This document shows positions 30,668 through 39,264 of a stretch of DNA of 64,000 nucleotides, one piece after another. The notes under the pieces were generated by a model, which saw nothing but the letters and a program-made list of their open reading frames with translations, was not told the DNA's origin and did not search any database. Origin of the DNA: Pseudomonas sp. ACN8 (GTDB lineage Bacteria > Pseudomonadota > Gammaproteobacteria > Pseudomonadales > Pseudomonadaceae); contig NZ_MRCS01000013.1 in assembly GCF_002303925.1 (NCBI RefSeq), forward strand, positions 62,001 through 126,000. Direction: 5' to 3'. Positions within the stretch are counted from its first letter, which is position 1. Every line of letters begins with the position of its first letter. The position numbers were made by a program, and so were the translations under genes.

Positions 30668-31347
30668 CAGGCGGGGCGCTCTTCGAGGACGTAGCCCATG
30701 CCGCGCACGGTGTGGATCAGCTTATTGGGGAATTCATCGTCGATCTTCAGGCGCAGGCGACGGATCGCCACCTCGATGACATTGGTGTCGCTGTCGAAAT
30801 TCATGTCCCAGACCTGGGACGCAATCAGCGACTTGGGCAGGACTTCGCCCTGACGGCGCAGGAGCATTTCCAGCAGGGCGAACTCCTTGGCGGTCAGGTC
30901 GATACGCTGGCCGCTGCGTTCGACCCGGCGACGGATCAGGTCCAGGCGCAAATCGGCCAATTGCAGGCTGGTTTCCTGAGGCGTGGCGCTGCCGCGACGC
31001 AAGAGGCTGCGGACCCGGGCCAACAGCTCGGAGAAGGCAAATGGCTTGACCAGATAGTCATCGGCACCCAGTTCGAGGCCGTAAACCCTGTCCTCCACGG
31101 CATCACGGGCGGTCAGAAAAAGTACCGGCGTGTCCAGGCCGGCGCTGCGCACCGCTTGCAGAATCTGCCAGCCATCACGACCCGGCAGCATCACATCGAG
31201 AATCAGCAGGGCATATTCGCCGCTGAGGGCCAATTGCTGACCGGTGTTGCCGTCAGCCACCAGTTCGGTGTTGAACCCGGCCTCGGCCAGGCCCTGGCGC
31301 AGGTAATGGCCGGTTTTCGGTTGGTCTTCGACGATCAGCAGTTTCAT
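30667..31347 (-). CDS. copR: Copper-type response regulator (CopR/CusR-like)
   Basis: A 226-residue OmpR-family regulator. The receiver begins [20 protein letters not shown] and has the phospho-acceptor Asp in [14 protein letters not shown] and Lys in [18 protein letters not shown] winged-helix DNA-binding domain (about 125-226) includes [15 protein letters not shown] and [13 protein letters not shown]. It lies upstream of copS in one operon. A strong inverted repeat in the gap to the divergent cupredoxin gene is a likely binding site. Confidence 0.93.
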   Translation of the reverse strand: MKLLIVEDQPKTGHYLRQGLAEAGFNTELVADGNTGQQLALSGEYALLILDVMLPGRDGWQILQAVRSAGLDTPVLFLTARDAVEDRVYGLELGADDYLVKPFAFSELLARVRSLLRRGSATPQETSLQLADLRLDLIRRRVERSGQRIDLTAKEFALLEMLLRRQGEVLPKSLIASQVWDMNFDSDTNVIEVAIRRLRLKIDDEFPNKLIHTVRGMGYVLEERPA

Positions 31348-31405
31348 GGGCGACTCTTGGCAAGTGGAACGAACGCTTTATACCGTGGGAAGCATTGGCA
31401 CAGGG

Positions 31406-31440
31406 CAACCTGACAAAGTTGTAATCTGCCTGTCAGGTTG
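31406..31440. promoter_or_regulatory. Likely CopR operator between copR and the cupredoxin gene
   Basis: Perfect 10-bp inverted repeats CAACCTGACA (31406-31415) and TGTCAGGTTG (31431-31440) are separated by 15 bp. Inside, TGACAAAGTTGTAAT (31411-31425) closely resembles the CusR/CopR box TGACAA-N2-TTGTCAT. It sits in the 155-bp divergent region, so it may control both directions. Confidence 0.75.
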
Positions 31441-31502
31441 CGGGCAGTGCCGGCAGTTTAGAGTTTTGCCCATGCTGAGCCTTATCTTGTTGGAGTATGA
31501 CG

Positions 31503-32039
31503 ATGTTTTTACGCAAATCCGTGACGCAAATCCTGTGTTTGCTGGCGCTGAGTTCGCCGGTGTGGGCGGACGCCGGGCATGGCTACGATTTCGGTCAGCC
31601 AGCCCCGGCGGCCAAGGCGACCCGCAGCGTCGAATTAGTCATGGGCGACATGTCCTTCACGCCGAAGGCTATCGACATCAAGGCCGGGGAAACCGTGCGT
31701 TTCGTGCTGGTCAATAAAGGCCAGTTGTTGCATGAGTTCAACCTGGGGGATGCGGCGATGCACGCCAAACACCAGCAGGAAATGTTGCAGATGCAACAGA
31801 GCGGCATGCTGACGCCCACCGGCATGAAGGCAATGGACCACGGCAACATGACCGGCATGGACCACGGCAAAATGGACCATGGCATGAAGCATGACGACCC
31901 CAACAGCGTGCTGGTGGAGCCGGGCAAGACCGCCGAGCTGACCTGGACCTTCAGCAAGGCCACCAACCTGGAATTTGCCTGCAACATCCCCGGCCATTAC
32001 CAGGCCGGCATGGTCGGCAAAGTGACTGTCAGTCAGTAA
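31503..32039 (+). CDS. Periplasmic type-1 cupredoxin, copper tolerance (CopI-like)
   Basis: A 178-residue exported protein with a signal peptide (MFLRKSVTQILCLLALSSPVWA). The cupredoxin fold carries the type-1 copper ligands: His in LLHEFN, then C-x3-PGH-x4-GM in ACNIPGHYQAGMVG. A Met/His-rich loop (MDHGNMTGMDHGKMDHGMK) between them resembles copper-chelating stretches of CopI and of the PA2807 protein. Start 31503 is preferred over 31497 because GGAG is 7 bases upstream. Divergent from copRS, so probably copper-induced. Confidence 0.88.
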   Translation: MFLRKSVTQILCLLALSSPVWADAGHGYDFGQPAPAAKATRSVELVMGDMSFTPKAIDIKAGETVRFVLVNKGQLLHEFNLGDAAMHAKHQQEMLQMQQSGMLTPTGMKAMDHGNMTGMDHGKMDHGMKHDDPNSVLVEPGKTAELTWTFSKATNLEFACNIPGHYQAGMVGKVTVSQ

Positions 32040-32100
32040 GCACTCAAAGGCGGGAGCAAAGGCTGATAGAATCCGCTGATTCTTCAGTCAGGTTTCCGCC

Positions 32101-32931
32101 ATGCATCCCGCAGCCGAACACTCGCCGCTGGGCAAGTCCAGCGAATACATCGCCACCTACACGCCGTCCTTGCTATTCCCGATCCCGCGCACCGCGAAGT
32201 GGGCGGAACTGGGCCTGACGGCGCAAACCCTGCCGTACAAAGGCGTGGACTTCTGGAACTGCTTCGAGCTGTCCTGGTTGCTGCCGTCGGGCAAGCCGGT
32301 GGTGGCGATCGGCGAATTCAGCATTCCGGCGGATTCGCCGAACATCATCGAATCGAAGTCGTTCAAGCTGTACCTCAACTCCCTGAACCAGACGCCGTTT
32401 GTCGATACCGCGAGCCTTGAGGCGACGCTGGCCAAGGACTTGTCGGCGGCTGCCGGCAAGCCGGTGGGCGTGCGCATTCGCAGCCTCAAGGATGTCGAGA
32501 GCGAAGGCGTCGTGGCCTTGCCGGGCGTGTGCATCGACGAGTTGGATATCAGCGTCAGCAACTATGAGCATCCACGGCCGGAACTGCTGCGTTGCGATGA
32601 CTCGCGCATTGTCGAGGAGAGCGTGCACAGCCATTTGCTCAAGTCCAACTGCCCGGTCACCAGCCAGCCGGACTGGGGCAGCGTGGCGGTGGAGTACCGT
32701 GGTGCGGCGCTGGATCACGCAAGCCTGCTCGAGTATATCGTCAGCTTCCGCCAGCATTCGGATTTCCATGAACAATGTGTCGAGCGGATCTTCCTCGACC
32801 TGCAGCGGTTGCTCAAGCCCGAGAAACTGACGGTGTATGCGCGTTATGTGCGGCGTGGCGGGCTGGATATCAACCCGTACCGCAGCACTGAAGAGGTGCA
32901 GCTGCCGAACCATCGACTTGTCCGTCAATGA
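32101..32931 (+). CDS. queF: QueF, NADPH-dependent preQ0 reductase
   Basis: A 276-residue tunnelling-fold enzyme that reduces 7-cyano-7-deazaguanine (preQ0) to preQ1 in queuosine biosynthesis. It is the long two-domain form found in E. coli. Signatures are [14 protein letters not shown], the QueF motif [11 protein letters not shown] with the substrate-binding Glu, and the catalytic Cys in [13 protein letters not shown]. Length is normal. A REPIN and a bidirectional terminator follow. Confidence 0.96.
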   Translation: MHPAAEHSPLGKSSEYIATYTPSLLFPIPRTAKWAELGLTAQTLPYKGVDFWNCFELSWLLPSGKPVVAIGEFSIPADSPNIIESKSFKLYLNSLNQTPFVDTASLEATLAKDLSAAAGKPVGVRIRSLKDVESEGVVALPGVCIDELDISVSNYEHPRPELLRCDDSRIVEESVHSHLLKSNCPVTSQPDWGSVAVEYRGAALDHASLLEYIVSFRQHSDFHEQCVERIFLDLQRLLKPEKLTVYARYVRRGGLDINPYRSTEEVQLPNHRLVRQ

Positions 32932-32940
32932 AGATCCAAT

Positions 32941-33030
32941 TGTAGGAGCGAGCCTGCTCGCGATGGCTGAGTGTCAGGCAACATTGATGTTGGATGTGCC
33001 GGCCTCATCGCGAGCAGGCTCGCTCCTACA
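32941..33030. repeat. REPIN after queF
   Basis: TGTAGGAGCGAGCCTGCTCG (32941-32964) and its inverted partner CATCGCGAGCAGGCTCGCTC (33006-33030) form a near-perfect pair. Confidence 0.85.
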
Positions 33031-33060
33031 GGGGATTTGCATTGTCAGTCGTAGAAACGA

Positions 33061-33092
33061 AAAAGCCCTGCTATCGCCAGCAGGGCTTTTTT
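33061..33092. terminator. Bidirectional terminator between queF and the DUF4404 gene
   Basis: AAAAGCCCTGCT/AGCAGGGCTTTT forms a perfect 12-bp stem with a 6-base loop and T-tracts on both strands. Confidence 0.92.
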
Positions 33093-33105
33093 GCATCAGC
33101 AGGGT

Positions 33106-33369
33106 TCAGATCCCCATGTTGGCCAAGGCCTGCCCGATGTTGCGCAGGGTGCCGGCAAGGGTAGGGTGTTCGAGTTCGAAGCGTTCCACGGCCAGGTTGA
33201 CGCCATCGGCGAGGCTGGAATCCTGGGTTTTGGTTTCGAGCTCAAGCTTCAACTCGATCTGTTGCATCAGTTCGTGTAGCTCGGCGCGTTCGGCTTCAGA
33301 CAATGGAGGATTCTGTTCCAATTGCTCGCGCAGGGCATTGAGCTGTTCTTGCAGTTCGCGGGCAGGCAT
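33106..33369 (-). CDS. DUF4404 family protein
   Basis: An 87-residue acidic, coiled-coil-like protein (MPARELQEQLNALREQLEQN, then EAERAELHELMQQIELKLELE). I recognise it as DUF4404, a family of unknown function near queF in pseudomonads. ATG 33369 has GGAAGAA upstream; the longer open frame to 33486 lacks a site and conserved sequence. No enzymatic motif is visible. Confidence 0.78.
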   Translation of the reverse strand: MPARELQEQLNALREQLEQNPPLSEAERAELHELMQQIELKLELETKTQDSSLADGVNLAVERFELEHPTLAGTLRNIGQALANMGI

Positions 33370-33494
33370 GGCGTTCTTCCTTCTTTTATCGATAGGCACT
33401 GGCATAGACCATGGCGGCACGCCAAGGCGGCGCGCCAAAGGTCGATGGCTGACCTTTAGATTAATCCACTCGCGCCCAACGTGCATGATCTCGA

Positions 33495-34115
33495 TCAGGG
33501 CTTTTCGCCCTTGAGCCGACGCAAGTTGATATCCGCCAGGCAGGTGTCGAGTTCACCGAGGTGATCGATCACCGAATGTACGCCCAGACCGAACAGTTGC
33601 ATCGTCGCCTTGGCGCGTTTGATGTCGCGCTCCTGCGGGGTCAAGGCTTGCCATTGCTCGGGCGCCAGGCCGCACAGCGAGCCGCAGGACGCCAGGCCGA
33701 TGGTCCACAACCCGGCATTGAGCCCCGCTTGCAGCAAGCGGGGTTCGCCGCTCACCAGTACGCAGCCGTCGAGTCGTTCGACGTTCAGGGTCATCAAGGC
33801 TTGCCAGCAGGCATTCGGGGCGGGCCATGGTTGGTTTGTTGCTGGATGTTGCGAAGGTTTGATCCATTCCGGCAGCGCCGCGGCCAGGGATTGGCTGAGG
33901 ACAGGGGGCAGTTCATCGAGCCAGGCGCAGGGGATTTGCTGGCGCTGCAAGCTGCGCAGGCTATCCAGTGCGCCGGGTGTGGCCTCGGCGTGTTCGGCCG
34001 AGTGGCTGCCGTGCCGGTGCGTGTGTGCGCCGAAATCCACCAGACAGCCACTGAGGCCGAACAGGACGGCGGTCAGGCTGGGTGCGGTTTGGGGCAAGGC
34101 TTCGGCGAGCGGCAT
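33495..34115 (-). CDS. HAD-like, phosphonatase-related protein with degenerate motif I
   Basis: A 206-residue protein that resembles HAD hydrolases of the phosphonatase branch. Where motif I should read DxDGT or DWAGT, it has LFGLSGCLVDFG, so the nucleophilic Asp is missing. The motif III region KRAKATMQLFGLGVHSVIDHLGE keeps a basic residue. Catalysis by the usual HAD mechanism is therefore unlikely. I recall a similar gene, PA2803, annotated as phosphonoacetaldehyde-hydrolase related. No phosphonate genes adjoin it here; the true phnX is 23 kb away. Confidence 0.65.
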   Translation of the reverse strand: MPLAEALPQTAPSLTAVLFGLSGCLVDFGAHTHRHGSHSAEHAEATPGALDSLRSLQRQQIPCAWLDELPPVLSQSLAAALPEWIKPSQHPATNQPWPAPNACWQALMTLNVERLDGCVLVSGEPRLLQAGLNAGLWTIGLASCGSLCGLAPEQWQALTPQERDIKRAKATMQLFGLGVHSVIDHLGELDTCLADINLRRLKGEKP

Positions 34116-34316
34116 GTGGACGTCCCTGAAATAGCCAGAAGGCTAGTGGGCGACGGTGACAGTTGAATGACATGGATGTGAATCCCTCACATTTGGCACG
34201 ATTGTATCTGTGTGGATCTCGTGCAAAGTGCGTTAAACGGTGTTTACGTCTTATACTTGCCCACTTATTGCCTGGGCCAAGTGCCCGAGCCGGTACAAAC
34301 CAAGGAGTTTTTTTCT

Positions 34317-35006
34317 ATGCGCTGGAGCAATCATCTAGCCAGGATTTGTGTATGCGCCAGTGCGATGCTGGTTCCGTTCGTTGCCCAGGCAGCCACGGAA
34401 GATGATCCTTGGGAAAGCGTCAACCGCCCGATTTACAAGTTCAACGACGTGATCGACACCTATGCGCTCAAACCCCTGGCCCAGGGCTACCAGTACGTGA
34501 CGCCGCAGTTTGTCGAAGACGGCGTTCACAACTTCTTCCGCAACATCGGCGATGTGCGCAACCTGGCCAACGATATCCTGCAGGCCAAACCTCACGCCGC
34601 AGGCGTTGATACCGCACGAATCATCTTCAACACCACTTTCGGTTTGCTGGGCGTCATCGATGTCGGCACCAAAATGGGCCTGCAGCGCAACGACGAAGAC
34701 TTCGGTCAGACGCTGGGCTATTGGGGGGTCGGCAGCGGCCCCTACCTGATGCTGCCGCTGCTGGGGCCAAGCACCTTGCGTGATGCGCCGTCCAAGTACG
34801 TCGACAGCTATACCGGTGCTTATCGTTACGTAAACGACGTGCCTGTGCGTAACTCGTTCTACGCGCTGGATATTGTCGATACCCGCGCCAACCTGCTGTC
34901 GAGCGAGAAGCTGATCACCGGCGACAAGTACACCTTCATCCGTAATGCGTACTTGCAGAACCGTGAATTCAAGGTGAAAGACGGTCAGGTCGAAGACGAT
35001 TTCTGA
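34317..35006 (+). CDS. mlaA: MlaA/VacJ outer-membrane lipid-asymmetry protein
   Basis: A 229-residue protein of the Mla system, which takes mislocalised phospholipids from the outer leaflet of the outer membrane. After an N-terminal signal ending AQA, the mature part starts ATEDDPWESVNRPIYKFNDVID, the family hallmark, and includes FNTTFGLLGVIDVGTKMGL and GSGPYLMLPLLGPSTLRDA. Unlike E. coli MlaA there is no lipobox Cys at the cleavage site, as I recall for P. aeruginosa VacJ. A terminator follows. Confidence 0.93.
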   Translation: MRWSNHLARICVCASAMLVPFVAQAATEDDPWESVNRPIYKFNDVIDTYALKPLAQGYQYVTPQFVEDGVHNFFRNIGDVRNLANDILQAKPHAAGVDTARIIFNTTFGLLGVIDVGTKMGLQRNDEDFGQTLGYWGVGSGPYLMLPLLGPSTLRDAPSKYVDSYTGAYRYVNDVPVRNSFYALDIVDTRANLLSSEKLITGDKYTFIRNAYLQNREFKVKDGQVEDDF

Positions 35007-35023
35007 TCTCGACCGGTAAACTG

Positions 35024-35053
35024 AAAAAGGCGGCCATCAAGGCCGCCTTTTTT
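35024..35053 (+). terminator. Terminator after mlaA
   Basis: AAAAAGGCGGCC-ATCAA-GGCCGCCTTTTTT: a perfect stem with a T-tract, 18 bp after the mlaA stop. It overlaps the PilZ remnant on the other strand. Confidence 0.93.
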
Positions 35054-35120
35054 GTCTGTGAAGACCCCGCATGCGGATGAGGTCGCGCTTTTCGGTGTAG
35101 TCCCGAGCGGTTTGACTCAT
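35037..35120 (-). pseudogene. 5' remnant of a PilZ-domain gene (PA2799-like)
   Basis: From ATG 35120 the minus strand encodes 27 residues, MSQTARDYTEKRDLIRMRG then HRQKRRP and stop. TARDYTEKRDLIRMR is the typical opening of a PilZ protein with its RxxxR c-di-GMP motif. GGAAGG lies 9 bases before the ATG, so the start looks genuine. After about 18 codons the frame runs into the mlaA terminator, so the rest of the gene is lost. In P. aeruginosa an intact PilZ gene (PA2799, from memory) lies at this place next to vacJ. Confidence 0.65.
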
Positions 35121-35396
35121 GGGTTCGAACCTTCCATTGGGTTACGGATTTGCCTGTTCTTATAACTCTCGGTGATTTGACAAATAAAGACGTCAAGCGA
35201 CCATCGGCGTGAGCTTGAAACGCCCCGCGGATGGGAGTACCGTCTGCGCCTTAGAAGGGCACCTCTGGTGTACATGTGTGTAGGGCAAATGCCCGAAAGC
35301 GGTGCGACAGAGAGGCTAGAAAGCGAATCCAGTAGTCAGCGCCGGGCCAAAGTCCCCGCCTGCTACGCCAACCTAATTCTGGCGCCGTTTGCCCAC
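35121..35396. other. Leader region of the receiver-PP2C gene
   Basis: About 276 bp between the PilZ remnant and the response-regulator ATG. It contains a perfect 10-bp palindrome GGTTCGAACC near the remnant's ribosome site and a TTGACA hexamer (35177-35182) without a convincing -10. The stretch 35275-35320 is GA-rich and may fold, but no known riboswitch could be assigned. Confidence 0.45.
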
Positions 35397-36578
35397 ATGC
35401 CAAAAACCAGTGCCACGCTGCTGATAATCGATGATGACGAAGTAGTGCGCGCGAGCCTCGCCGCCTATTTGGAAGACAGTGGTTTCAGCGTCTTGCAGGC
35501 CAGCAATGGTCAGCAGGGTCTTCAGGTATTCGAGCAAGACAAGCCCGACTTGGTCATCTGCGATCTGCGCATGCCGCAGATGGGCGGACTCGAACTCATT
35601 CGCCAGGTGACCGAGCTGTCGCCGCAAACCCCGGTGATCGTGGTGTCGGGTGCCGGCGTGATGAATGACGCGGTCGAAGCCCTGCGCCTGGGCGCGGCGG
35701 ACTACCTGATCAAGCCTCTCGAAGATCTGGCCGTGCTCGAGCACTCCGTGCGTCGGGCCCTGGATCGTGCGCGCCTGCTGCTGGAGAACCAGCGCTACCG
35801 CGAGAAGCTGGAGAAGGCCAACCGCGAGCTCGAAGCCAGCCTGAACCTGCTCCAGGAGGACCAGAACGCCGGTCGCCAGGTGCAGATGAACATGCTGCCG
35901 GTCAGCCCCTGGACCATCGACGAGTTCAAGTTTGCTCACCAGATCATCCCGTCGCTGTACCTGTCGGGTGATTTCGTCGACTACTTCCGGGTCGACGAGC
36001 GCCGGGTCGCCTTTTACCTGGCGGATGTTTCCGGTCACGGCGCCTCTTCAGCCTTCGTCACCGTGCTGTTGAAGTTCATGACCACGCGCCTGCTGTTCGA
36101 ATCCAAGCGCAGCGGCACCTTGCCGGAATTCAAGCCTTCAGAGGTTCTTGGTCATATCAACCGGGGCCTGATCAGTTGTAAGCTGGGAAAACACGTCACA
36201 ATGGTCGGTGGAGTCATCGACGAGGAGACAGGTTTGTTGACCTATAGCATCGGCGGTCATCTGCCGTTGCCAGTGTTGTACACGCCAGACAGTGTTCGTT
36301 ATCTGGAAGGGCGTGGTCTGCCGGTGGGCCTCTTCAACGAAGCCACCTACGAGGACCATGTGCTGGAACTGCCACCGACGTTCAGCCTGACGCTGATGTC
36401 TGATGGCATTCTGGATCTTTTGCCAGAACCCACACTCAAAGAAAAAGAGGCGGCGTTGCCCCAACGGGTCAAAGCTGCGGGCGGCACCCTGGATGGGTTG
36501 CGGCAGGTTTTTGGATTGGCCACGCTAGGGGAGATGCCGGATGATATCGCCCTGTTGGTGTTGAGCAGGAATCTTTGA
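35397..36578 (+). CDS. Response regulator with PP2C (RsbU-type) phosphatase output
   Basis: A 393-residue fusion of a receiver domain (SATLLIIDDDEVVRASL, phospho-acceptor Asp in VICDLRMPQMGG, Lys in DYLIKPLEDL), a coiled-coil linker (about 125-165) and a C-terminal PPM/SpoIIE phosphatase (LSGDFVDYF, YLADVSGHGASSAFV, LMSDGILDLLPE). Such proteins dephosphorylate an anti-sigma-antagonist. The STAS gene behind it, overlapping as TGATG, is the natural substrate. I recall the pair as PA2798-PA2797. ATG 35397 is the start of the conserved receiver. Confidence 0.9.
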   Translation: MPKTSATLLIIDDDEVVRASLAAYLEDSGFSVLQASNGQQGLQVFEQDKPDLVICDLRMPQMGGLELIRQVTELSPQTPVIVVSGAGVMNDAVEALRLGAADYLIKPLEDLAVLEHSVRRALDRARLLLENQRYREKLEKANRELEASLNLLQEDQNAGRQVQMNMLPVSPWTIDEFKFAHQIIPSLYLSGDFVDYFRVDERRVAFYLADVSGHGASSAFVTVLLKFMTTRLLFESKRSGTLPEFKPSEVLGHINRGLISCKLGKHVTMVGGVIDEETGLLTYSIGGHLPLPVLYTPDSVRYLEGRGLPVGLFNEATYEDHVLELPPTFSLTLMSDGILDLLPEPTLKEKEAALPQRVKAAGGTLDGLRQVFGLATLGEMPDDIALLVLSRNL

Positions 36579-37060
36579 TGAGTACCGGTAGAATCCAGTT
36601 CGCCGAGCAGGATGGCACCTTCGTCCTGAAGTTCGTCGGTGAAGTTCGCCTGACCCTGTGTTCGGCGTTGGATGCGACTATTGAGCGGATCTTCAGCGCG
36701 TTGAACTTCAACGCGATCGTGATCGATCTGACCGAAACCCGCAGCATCGACAGCACGACGCTTGGCTTGCTGGCCAAACTGTCGATCCTGTCGCGGCAGA
36801 AGGTCGGCCTGCTGCCGACCGTCGTCACCACCCATGAAGACATCACCCGTCTGTTGCAGTCCATGGGCTTCGAGCAGGTGTTCAACATCGTTGATAAGCC
36901 GGTGCCGTGCCCGGAATGCCTGGACGACCTGCCAGATCAGGATCAGTCCGAAGAAGTGGTGCGGATCAAGGTGCTTGAAGCGCACAAGATCCTCATGGGG
37001 CTGAACGACACCAATCGTGAAGCCTTCCATGACCTGGTGAATGCGCTCGAACGCCACTGA
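36578..37060 (+). CDS. STAS-domain anti-sigma-factor antagonist
   Basis: A 160-residue protein with an N-terminal STAS domain (about 1-100). The phosphorylatable Ser lies in TRSIDSTTLGLLAKLS. A C-terminal extension carries CPECLDDLP and an acidic tail, beyond the usual 100-110 residues of simple antagonists. AGGA lies 7 bases before the ATG, and the gene overlaps the phosphatase gene, so partner switching between the two is the obvious model. The anti-sigma kinase is not in the window. Confidence 0.87.
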   Translation: MSTGRIQFAEQDGTFVLKFVGEVRLTLCSALDATIERIFSALNFNAIVIDLTETRSIDSTTLGLLAKLSILSRQKVGLLPTVVTTHEDITRLLQSMGFEQVFNIVDKPVPCPECLDDLPDQDQSEEVVRIKVLEAHKILMGLNDTNREAFHDLVNALERH

Positions 37061-37065
37061 TCCCT

Positions 37066-37090
37066 TGTAGGAGCGAGCTTGCTCGCGATG
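37066..37090 (+). repeat. Single REP
   Basis: One copy TGTAGGAGCGAGCTTGCTCG directly after the STAS gene, without an inverted partner nearby. Confidence 0.8.
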
Positions 37091-37117
37091 GCGTCCTGAC
37101 AGTCACCCAATACATAC

Positions 37118-37152
37118 AAAAAAGGGCGAACCTGTGAAAGTTCGCCCTTTTT
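37118..37152. terminator. Bidirectional terminator between the STAS gene and tal
   Basis: AAAAAGGGCGAAC/GTTCGCCCTTTTT stem with an 8-base loop serves both convergent genes. Confidence 0.92.
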
Positions 37153-37170
37153 GCATTACTCCCGATCAGG

Positions 37171-38097
37171 TCACAGCTTGGCCTGCAACAACGCCTCGAG
37201 CTTCTCCTGATCCCGCGCGAATTGACGAATGCCTTCAGCCAGTTTTTCGGTTGCCATCGCGTCTTCGTTGGACAGCCAGCGGAACTGCGATTCGTTGAGG
37301 CTCAGGCGCGCTTCACCGGCATGGCCTGGCACCAGTTTGCGCTCCAGCTTGCCGGTGTCCGCGGCCAGCTTGTCGATCAGGTCCGGGCTGATGGTCAGCC
37401 GGTCGCAACCGGCCAGTTGTTCGATCTGACCCAGGTTGCGGAAGCTCGCCCCCATGACCACGGTCTTGTAGTCATTGGCCTTGTAGTAGTTGTAGATGCG
37501 CGTCACCGACTGCACGCCCGGATCATCCGCGCCGGTGTAGTCATTGCCGTTGGCTTTCTTGTACCAGTCGTAGATGCGGCCCACGAACGGCGAAATCAGG
37601 AACACCCCGGCGTCGGCGCAGGCTGCCGCCTGGGCAAAGGAGAACAGCAGGGTCAGGTTGGTCTGGATGCCTTCCTTTTCCAGGATCTCGGCAGCGCGGA
37701 TGCCTTCCCAGGTGGAGGCGATCTTGATCAGCACGCGGTCGCGGCCAATACCAGCCTTGTCGTACAGCTCGATCAGGCGATGGGCACGCTTGAGCATGGC
37801 GTCGGTGTCGAACGACAGGCGCGCATCCACTTCGGTGGAAATGCGGCCCGGGATCACTTTCAGGATTTCTTGCCCCACAGCCACGCCAAAGCGGTCGCTG
37901 GCCAGGCCCACATCGCCCTTGCAGTCATGGACGCAGGCGTTCAGCAGCTCGGCATACGCAGGAATGGCCGCGGCCTTGAGCAACAGGGAAGGGTTGGTGG
38001 TGGCGTCCACGGGTTTAACGCGAGCGATAGCGTCGAAGTCGCCGGTGTCGGCAACCACGGTGGTCATTTGTTTGAGTTGTTCCAGCTTGGAAGTCAT
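37171..38097 (-). CDS. tal: Transaldolase
   Basis: A 308-residue transaldolase of the pentose phosphate pathway. Signatures are [17 protein letters not shown] near the N-terminus, the Schiff-base Lys in [18 protein letters not shown] and [17 protein letters not shown]. Length is that of the TalB type. ATG 38097 gives the expected [10 protein letters not shown] start; a longer frame to 38268 reads through non-conserved DNA. It neighbours the STAS gene as in P. aeruginosa, from memory. Confidence 0.96.
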   Translation of the reverse strand: MTSKLEQLKQMTTVVADTGDFDAIARVKPVDATTNPSLLLKAAAIPAYAELLNACVHDCKGDVGLASDRFGVAVGQEILKVIPGRISTEVDARLSFDTDAMLKRAHRLIELYDKAGIGRDRVLIKIASTWEGIRAAEILEKEGIQTNLTLLFSFAQAAACADAGVFLISPFVGRIYDWYKKANGNDYTGADDPGVQSVTRIYNYYKANDYKTVVMGASFRNLGQIEQLAGCDRLTISPDLIDKLAADTGKLERKLVPGHAGEARLSLNESQFRWLSNEDAMATEKLAEGIRQFARDQEKLEALLQAKL

Positions 38098-38298
38098 GGG
38101 CGTGCTCTGTCCTATGGGTCTGATGACATTACCCGAGCGCTGACAGCCACTCAAGGGCGTGTACGTGTATCGACGGCCCCTGCGGCAACAACCTGAAAAC
38201 GATTGTTTGAAAGGCGGGGCCTGGTATCGATGAATACGATGCCAAAACGCGGCACAGGTTCCAGGCAACTGACCGTCAGCATCCCGTGGACGTATGTC

Positions 38299-39264
38299 CT
38301 ACTGCGAATTCAATTGGGTAGAGGCCGCCATTTTCGCCGGTTTCGCCTGGCCGTCGGAGGTCAGCAAACCGAAGTTTTGCTCCCGATCATTGCTGCCCGT
38401 TTCACTGTTTTTCCACTCGTAAATCGATGTCAGCGGGATATCGAGCTTCTTGACGTCGGCGATGAAGGTGCTGATTTTGCTGGCCTGCGCTTCGATCCCG
38501 CCGTTTGAGCTGAGTGAGGGTACGCCCCACTCACTGATGACCCCCGGTAGATGGAAGTTTTGCTGAATAAACGCCTGGGTCTTGCTGATCTGCGCGCCGG
38601 ACATGCCATAGGGGTGATAAGAGATCGCACTCAGGCAATGGGGGTATTCACTGACGATCTTGTTCAGCGCCAATGCTGACGTCGTGCCGGCACTCGGTGC
38701 CCGGGCGAAGCCAAAGCCGATCAGCGGCGTCGATTGCGGTTTGTCCTGCAGCGACTTGCACACGGCACTCATGAACGGAACAAAGGTCGTGTCGAGATTT
38801 CGGGTTGGCCAGTACTTCGCCAGGTCCGGTTCGTTCCATATTTCAATCGCGACGAGCTGCGCGGCGTATGACTTCTCCAGCCCCTTCACCGAACTGGCGA
38901 ACGATTCGCCCGCGGCAACGAGTTCGCTGGTGTTGTCAGGGGCGGAGGTCAGCGCCTTGGTCGAGCGTACGGTCATCAGTACCGGCAGATCGGCGGATTT
39001 GGCCGCGGCGAAGGCATCGCTGATCTGCTTTTGATACGCCGCGCCGCCCAGGCTGTTGGTCCAGACGCCAAAGCGCACGAATCCGAAGCCCGCGGCCTTG
39101 ATCTGCTCGGCGTCGGTGGGGGAGAAGCTCTGGATCTTCACCTGGACACCGATGGTTTTGTTGGCGGCAAGTACGGGGAACACGTCACTGGCGTCAACCT
39201 GACTGGCTGCACCCAGCATTAACAGGGTTGAGGCAGTGAGCCGTTTGAAACGTGCTGATTTCAT
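38299..39264 (-). CDS. Secreted clan GH-A glycoside hydrolase
   Basis: A 321-residue exported TIM-barrel glycosidase. A signal peptide (MKSARFKRLTASTLLMLG...) precedes the mature domain. The acid/base Glu lies in AIEIWNEPDLAKYW and the nucleophile Glu in LPGVISEWGVPSL, the spacing expected for clan GH-A (GH5/GH39-like). ATG 39264 has AGGAG 8 bases upstream. It is divergent from the exopolysaccharide genes and probably trims or releases that polymer, as cluster-linked hydrolases such as PslG do. The substrate is unknown. Confidence 0.82.
   Translation of the reverse strand: MKSARFKRLTASTLLMLGAASQVDASDVFPVLAANKTIGVQVKIQSFSPTDAEQIKAAGFGFVRFGVWTNSLGGAAYQKQISDAFAAAKSADLPVLMTVRSTKALTSAPDNTSELVAAGESFASSVKGLEKSYAAQLVAIEIWNEPDLAKYWPTRNLDTTFVPFMSAVCKSLQDKPQSTPLIGFGFARAPSAGTTSALALNKIVSEYPHCLSAISYHPYGMSGAQISKTQAFIQQNFHLPGVISEWGVPSLSSNGGIEAQASKISTFIADVKKLDIPLTSIYEWKNSETGSNDREQNFGLLTSDGQAKPAKMAASTQLNSQ

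Noticed and set aside
35122..35134. GGTTCGAACC as the T-arm of a tRNA or an attachment site
   Set aside because: No acceptor stem, anticodon arm or flanking duplicate is present; it is a plain 10-bp palindrome near the PilZ remnant's ribosome site.
35275..35330. GGGCAAA...GAAA pattern suggestive of a GEMM c-di-GMP riboswitch ahead of the receiver-PP2C gene
   Set aside because: The helix around GAAA does not form with the right closing pairs and the second conserved strand is missing, so it is not supported.
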